From Candidatus Segetimicrobium genomatis (GTDB lineage: Bacteria; Sysuimicrobiota; Sysuimicrobiia; Sysuimicrobiales; Kaftiobacteriaceae): 34,327 nt of DNA. Each line of letters starts with the position of its first letter. Position 1 is the stretch's first letter. The position numbers and the translations under genes are program-made. Shown here piece after piece: positions 32,146-34,327 of the stretch. Location: NCBI GenBank assembly GCA_005888595.1, contig VBAL01000062.1, positions 4,319 through 38,645 of the forward strand. The letters are read 5' to 3'. Below the pieces are notes generated by a model. The model did not search any database and was not told the origin of the DNA. It was given only the letters and a program-made list of their open reading frames with translations.

Positions 32146-33022
32146 GACCGGCCCCCAAGCCGAGTGCAGCGCGTGGTTCAGGGCGGCGGACCACGCTCGT
32201 TGCGTACCTCTTCTTGCTTCCCGCGCTGGCGTTGCTGGCGATTTTCACCTTCTATCCCGTCATCTTTGGCACGGTCCTCAGCCTGTTTGAGTACGACGTG
32301 ATCAATCCGCCGCGCTACGTCGGGCTGCAGCAGTTCCAACGCCTGCTGTCGGACCGCTACTTCTGGATCGCGCTCACCAACTCCGCGAAGTACGTGCTGG
32401 TCGTGCCGGTCATCCAGCTCTGCTCCATCCTGCTGGCGGTGCTGGTGAACCGGCCGTTGCGCGGCATGGGTGCGTTTCGCGCTGCGTACTATATCCCGGT
32501 CATCACCTCCTGGCCCGTCGTCGGGATCATGTGGACCTGGATGTACGACCAGCAGGGGGTTGTGAACTGGGTCCTGCGCGGTTTGGACCTCGTGGCGCGT
32601 CCCATCTCCTGGCTGAATCACCCCACCATCACGCTGTACGCCGTGATGTTTGTGACCCTGTGGAAGGGGCTGGGCTGGTACATGGTGATTTAGAGTACGA
32701 GGAGGCGGCGATGATCGATGGCGCGTCGCGCAGCAGGGTGTTCTGGCATGTCACCATCCCGCTGCTGCGGCCATACGTCCTGCTGGCCTCGCTGCTCTCC
32801 ACGATGGCGGCGGTGAAGGTGTTTGAGGAGATCTACGTGATGACGCGCGGCGGGCCGTTCTTCAGCACCTACACGATGTTCATGTACATCTTTGACAAGG
32901 CGTTCGAGGAGCTCAACATGGGCTACGCGGCGGCGCTGGCGTTGGTGCTGGCCGCCATTCTCCTCGTGCTCTCGGTCATCAACTTCCGTATGTTCCGCCG
33001 GGGAGGACTTGAGTGGTACTAA
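32136..33022 (+). pseudogene. Sugar ABC transporter permease, MalF-type, frameshifted
   Basis: The first channel subunit of the amino-sugar importer, broken at about 32690. The N-terminal part (TM1 AYLFLLPALALLAIFTFYPV, through GLGWYMVI) runs into a TAG at 32691. The C-terminal part resumes in another frame as EYEEAAMIDGASRSRVFWHV and ends MFRRGGLEWY. The usual ten residues between them (of the type xLAxLQxIPx) are missing, so about 28 bases appear deleted just before the EAA loop. Both parts are otherwise well conserved and in the expected order. Inactivation or assembly error cannot be told apart from this sequence. Confidence 0.85.
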
Positions 33023-33058
33023 CTAGCGGGAATGCAATAGGCATGACAGCAACCGGCC

Positions 33059-33868
33059 ATGACGCGTAAGTTCGTAGTGTACCTCATCCTGATCGGGCTG
33101 GCGATCTTCACGGCGTTCCCGTTTCTGTGGACGCTGCTGGTGTCGTTCAAGACGCGCGGACCAATTTTCTCCATCCCGCCTGATCTCAGCCTCACCGGTT
33201 TCTCCCTAGCGAACTACAGCGGCGTGTGGAAGACGCTCCCGCTGCCGCGGTATGCGCTGAATAGCCTGTACATCGCGGCCATGGGCGTGAGCCTGACGCT
33301 GGTCATCTGCTCGCTTGCCGCTTACCCGCTGGCCCGGATGCAGTTCTGGGGGAAAAACGTGGTCTTCTACGCGATCCTCGGCACGTTGATCTTGCCGGAA
33401 CATATCGGCTTGATCGTAAACTTCATCACGATGATGCGGTTCCGGCTGGTCGACACCTACGCCTCGGTGTATCTGCCGAGTATCGCCAGTATCTTCGGCA
33501 TCTTTCTCCTCCGCCAGGCCTACCTGTCCATCCCGCAGGAACTGGAAGACGCCGCCCGGATCGACGGAGCCGGTGACCTCACGATCTGGTGGCGCATCAT
33601 GCTGCCGCTGACCGTGCCGGCCCTGGCCACGCTGGCCATCTTCCAGTTCGTGGCGTTTTGGAACAGCTTCCTGTGGCCGGTCATCATCCTCAAGACACCG
33701 GACAAATACCCTCTCGCCGCGGGCCTGCTCTACCTGCGCGGGCTGTTCGCGTACAATACCCGGTACATCGCCGCAGGCATCGTGATCGCCACCCTGCCTG
33801 TGATCGTGGTATTCCTCTTTACCCAGCGGTACTTCATGCGCGGTCTCACCGCAGGAGCCATCAAATAG
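33059..33868 (+). CDS. Sugar ABC transporter permease, MalG-type
   Basis: The second channel subunit (269 aa) of the amino-sugar importer, with six predicted membrane helices. The EAA loop is intact: IPQELEDAARIDGAGDLTIW, leading to the PLTVPALATLAIFQFVAFWN segment. The ending RYFMRGLTAGAIK is the common family C-terminus. Start ATG at 33059, 36 bases after the frameshifted partner. The stop is immediately followed by the ATG of the DUF4127 gene (TAGATG), so they are cotranscribed. The ATPase must be encoded elsewhere, as with shared MsmK-type ATPases. Confidence 0.95.
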   Translation: MTRKFVVYLILIGLAIFTAFPFLWTLLVSFKTRGPIFSIPPDLSLTGFSLANYSGVWKTLPLPRYALNSLYIAAMGVSLTLVICSLAAYPLARMQFWGKNVVFYAILGTLILPEHIGLIVNFITMMRFRLVDTYASVYLPSIASIFGIFLLRQAYLSIPQELEDAARIDGAGDLTIWWRIMLPLTVPALATLAIFQFVAFWNSFLWPVIILKTPDKYPLAAGLLYLRGLFAYNTRYIAAGIVIATLPVIVVFLFTQRYFMRGLTAGAIK

Positions 33869-34327
33869 ATGGCCTCCCCCGTGCTGGTGTTTGTGCCGCT
33901 GGACGGCCGGCCGGTGACGATGGACATTGTGGCCGATCTGGGTCGGGCTGCCGGGGTCGATGTCCGTACCCCGGACCGTGTGATGCTCAGTGACCGGTTC
34001 CGCCTCGGAGAGGTTGACGGGGTGTGGAAGTGGTTGGAGCGCGAAGCTGCCGGTGGCAGCGCAGCCCTCATTGCATCGGTGGAAACGCTGTGCTTCGGTG
34101 GTCTGGTGGCGTCGCGGAAAAGCGAGGTGGGGTTTGAGGAGATTGTCCCGCGGCTCCACCGCCTCTACGAGATCGCCTCGCGGCTCCCCACGTATGTCTC
34201 CGCAGTCATCCCCCGCACGCCACAGCAGCCTACGGATGAGGATGCGGCGTATTGGAAGACCGGGGACCAGGCCGCGATGCTCCGGCATCGCAACCGCCAC
34301 CTGCAGTTGAACGCCGACTTAATCTCC
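33869..34327 (+). CDS. DUF4127 family protein (3' partial)
   Basis: The first 153 codons of a gene running off the window. The start MASPVLVFVPLDGRPVTMDI, a VRTPDRVMLSDRF block, and SVETLCFGGLVASRKSE match DUF4127, a family of unknown function (about 500 aa) whose members begin with a VPLDxRPV motif. The ATG abuts the stop of the MalG-type permease, so it belongs to the amino-sugar operon. That genomic link suggests a role in sugar processing, but no catalytic residues are known to me. No signal peptide is seen. Confidence 0.85.
   Translation, partial: MASPVLVFVPLDGRPVTMDIVADLGRAAGVDVRTPDRVMLSDRFRLGEVDGVWKWLEREAAGGSAALIASVETLCFGGLVASRKSEVGFEEIVPRLHRLYEIASRLPTYVSAVIPRTPQQPTDEDAAYWKTGDQAAMLRHRNRHLQLNADLIS

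Noticed and set aside
1-34327. CRISPR array, tRNA or rRNA gene, phage genes or integrase
   Set aside because: No regularly spaced direct repeats, cloverleaf sequence, rRNA-like sequence or phage-type protein was seen by eye on either strand.

Overview
This is a GC-rich, densely coded bacterial window, probably from an uncultivated soil or subsurface lineage. Signal peptides on the exported proteins end in AxA-type signal peptidase I sites, and neither solute-binding protein shows a lipobox cysteine. That fits a diderm cell with a periplasm. The mix of dipeptide transporters, a GEMM riboswitch, an HD-GYP protein and a DUF4127 protein would suit a deep-branching phylum such as Armatimonadota or the CSP1-3/Sysuimicrobiota group. 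This is inference; there is no rRNA or phylogenetic marker analysis here.

Region 1 (1-9921, plus strand) is one long, tightly coupled operon. It holds a dipeptide/oligopeptide ABC transporter (permease, permease, ATPase, ATPase), an Lrp/AsnC regulator, an M28-type peptidase-like protein, a prolidase-like amidohydrolase, a second M28-like paralogue and a zinc-binding dehydrogenase. It reads as an import-and-cleave cassette for a peptide or amide. Both M28-like proteins have His-Ser where the family's catalytic Glu-Glu pair normally sits.

A 95-bp MITE-like inverted-repeat element (9928-10022) separates this from region 2 (10020-13504, minus strand): a nitroreductase/F420-type protein, an alkyltransferase-like DNA repair protein, a HAD hydrolase, a short MutY and a membrane-anchored beta-propeller protein. 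Region 3 (13661-18408) has gamma-glutamyltransferase and a long-form nucleoside diphosphate kinase on plus, then a VOC-like protein, a GNAT acetyltransferase and an amidohydrolase-2 enzyme on minus.

Region 4 (18409-22034) is a cyclic-di-GMP locus. A GEMM-type riboswitch lies just upstream of a small secreted protein and a second unknown protein, and a Cache-HAMP-GAF-HD-GYP protein, a likely c-di-GMP phosphodiesterase, converges on them. Next come queG and a second dipeptide-transporter operon (minus, 23274-26678), in which the solute-binding protein and one permease are frameshifted.

Region 5 (26743-34327, plus) is an amino-sugar scavenging operon: GH3 NagZ-like and GH20 hexosaminidases, a sugar-binding protein, two sugar permeases (the first frameshifted) and the start of a DUF4127 protein. 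No ATPase for this transporter is in the window.

The most unusual theme is repeats inside or at the ends of genes. A 27-bp palindrome is translated twice in the same frame in the beta-propeller gene. A CCCTCTCCC/GGGAGAGGG palindrome is translated inside the VOC-like gene. Degenerate GAAC-type and ACCAGGGGACC-type repeats form the ends of other genes. This resembles the protein-coding palindromic elements known from Rickettsia, though whether the families are related cannot be judged from one window.
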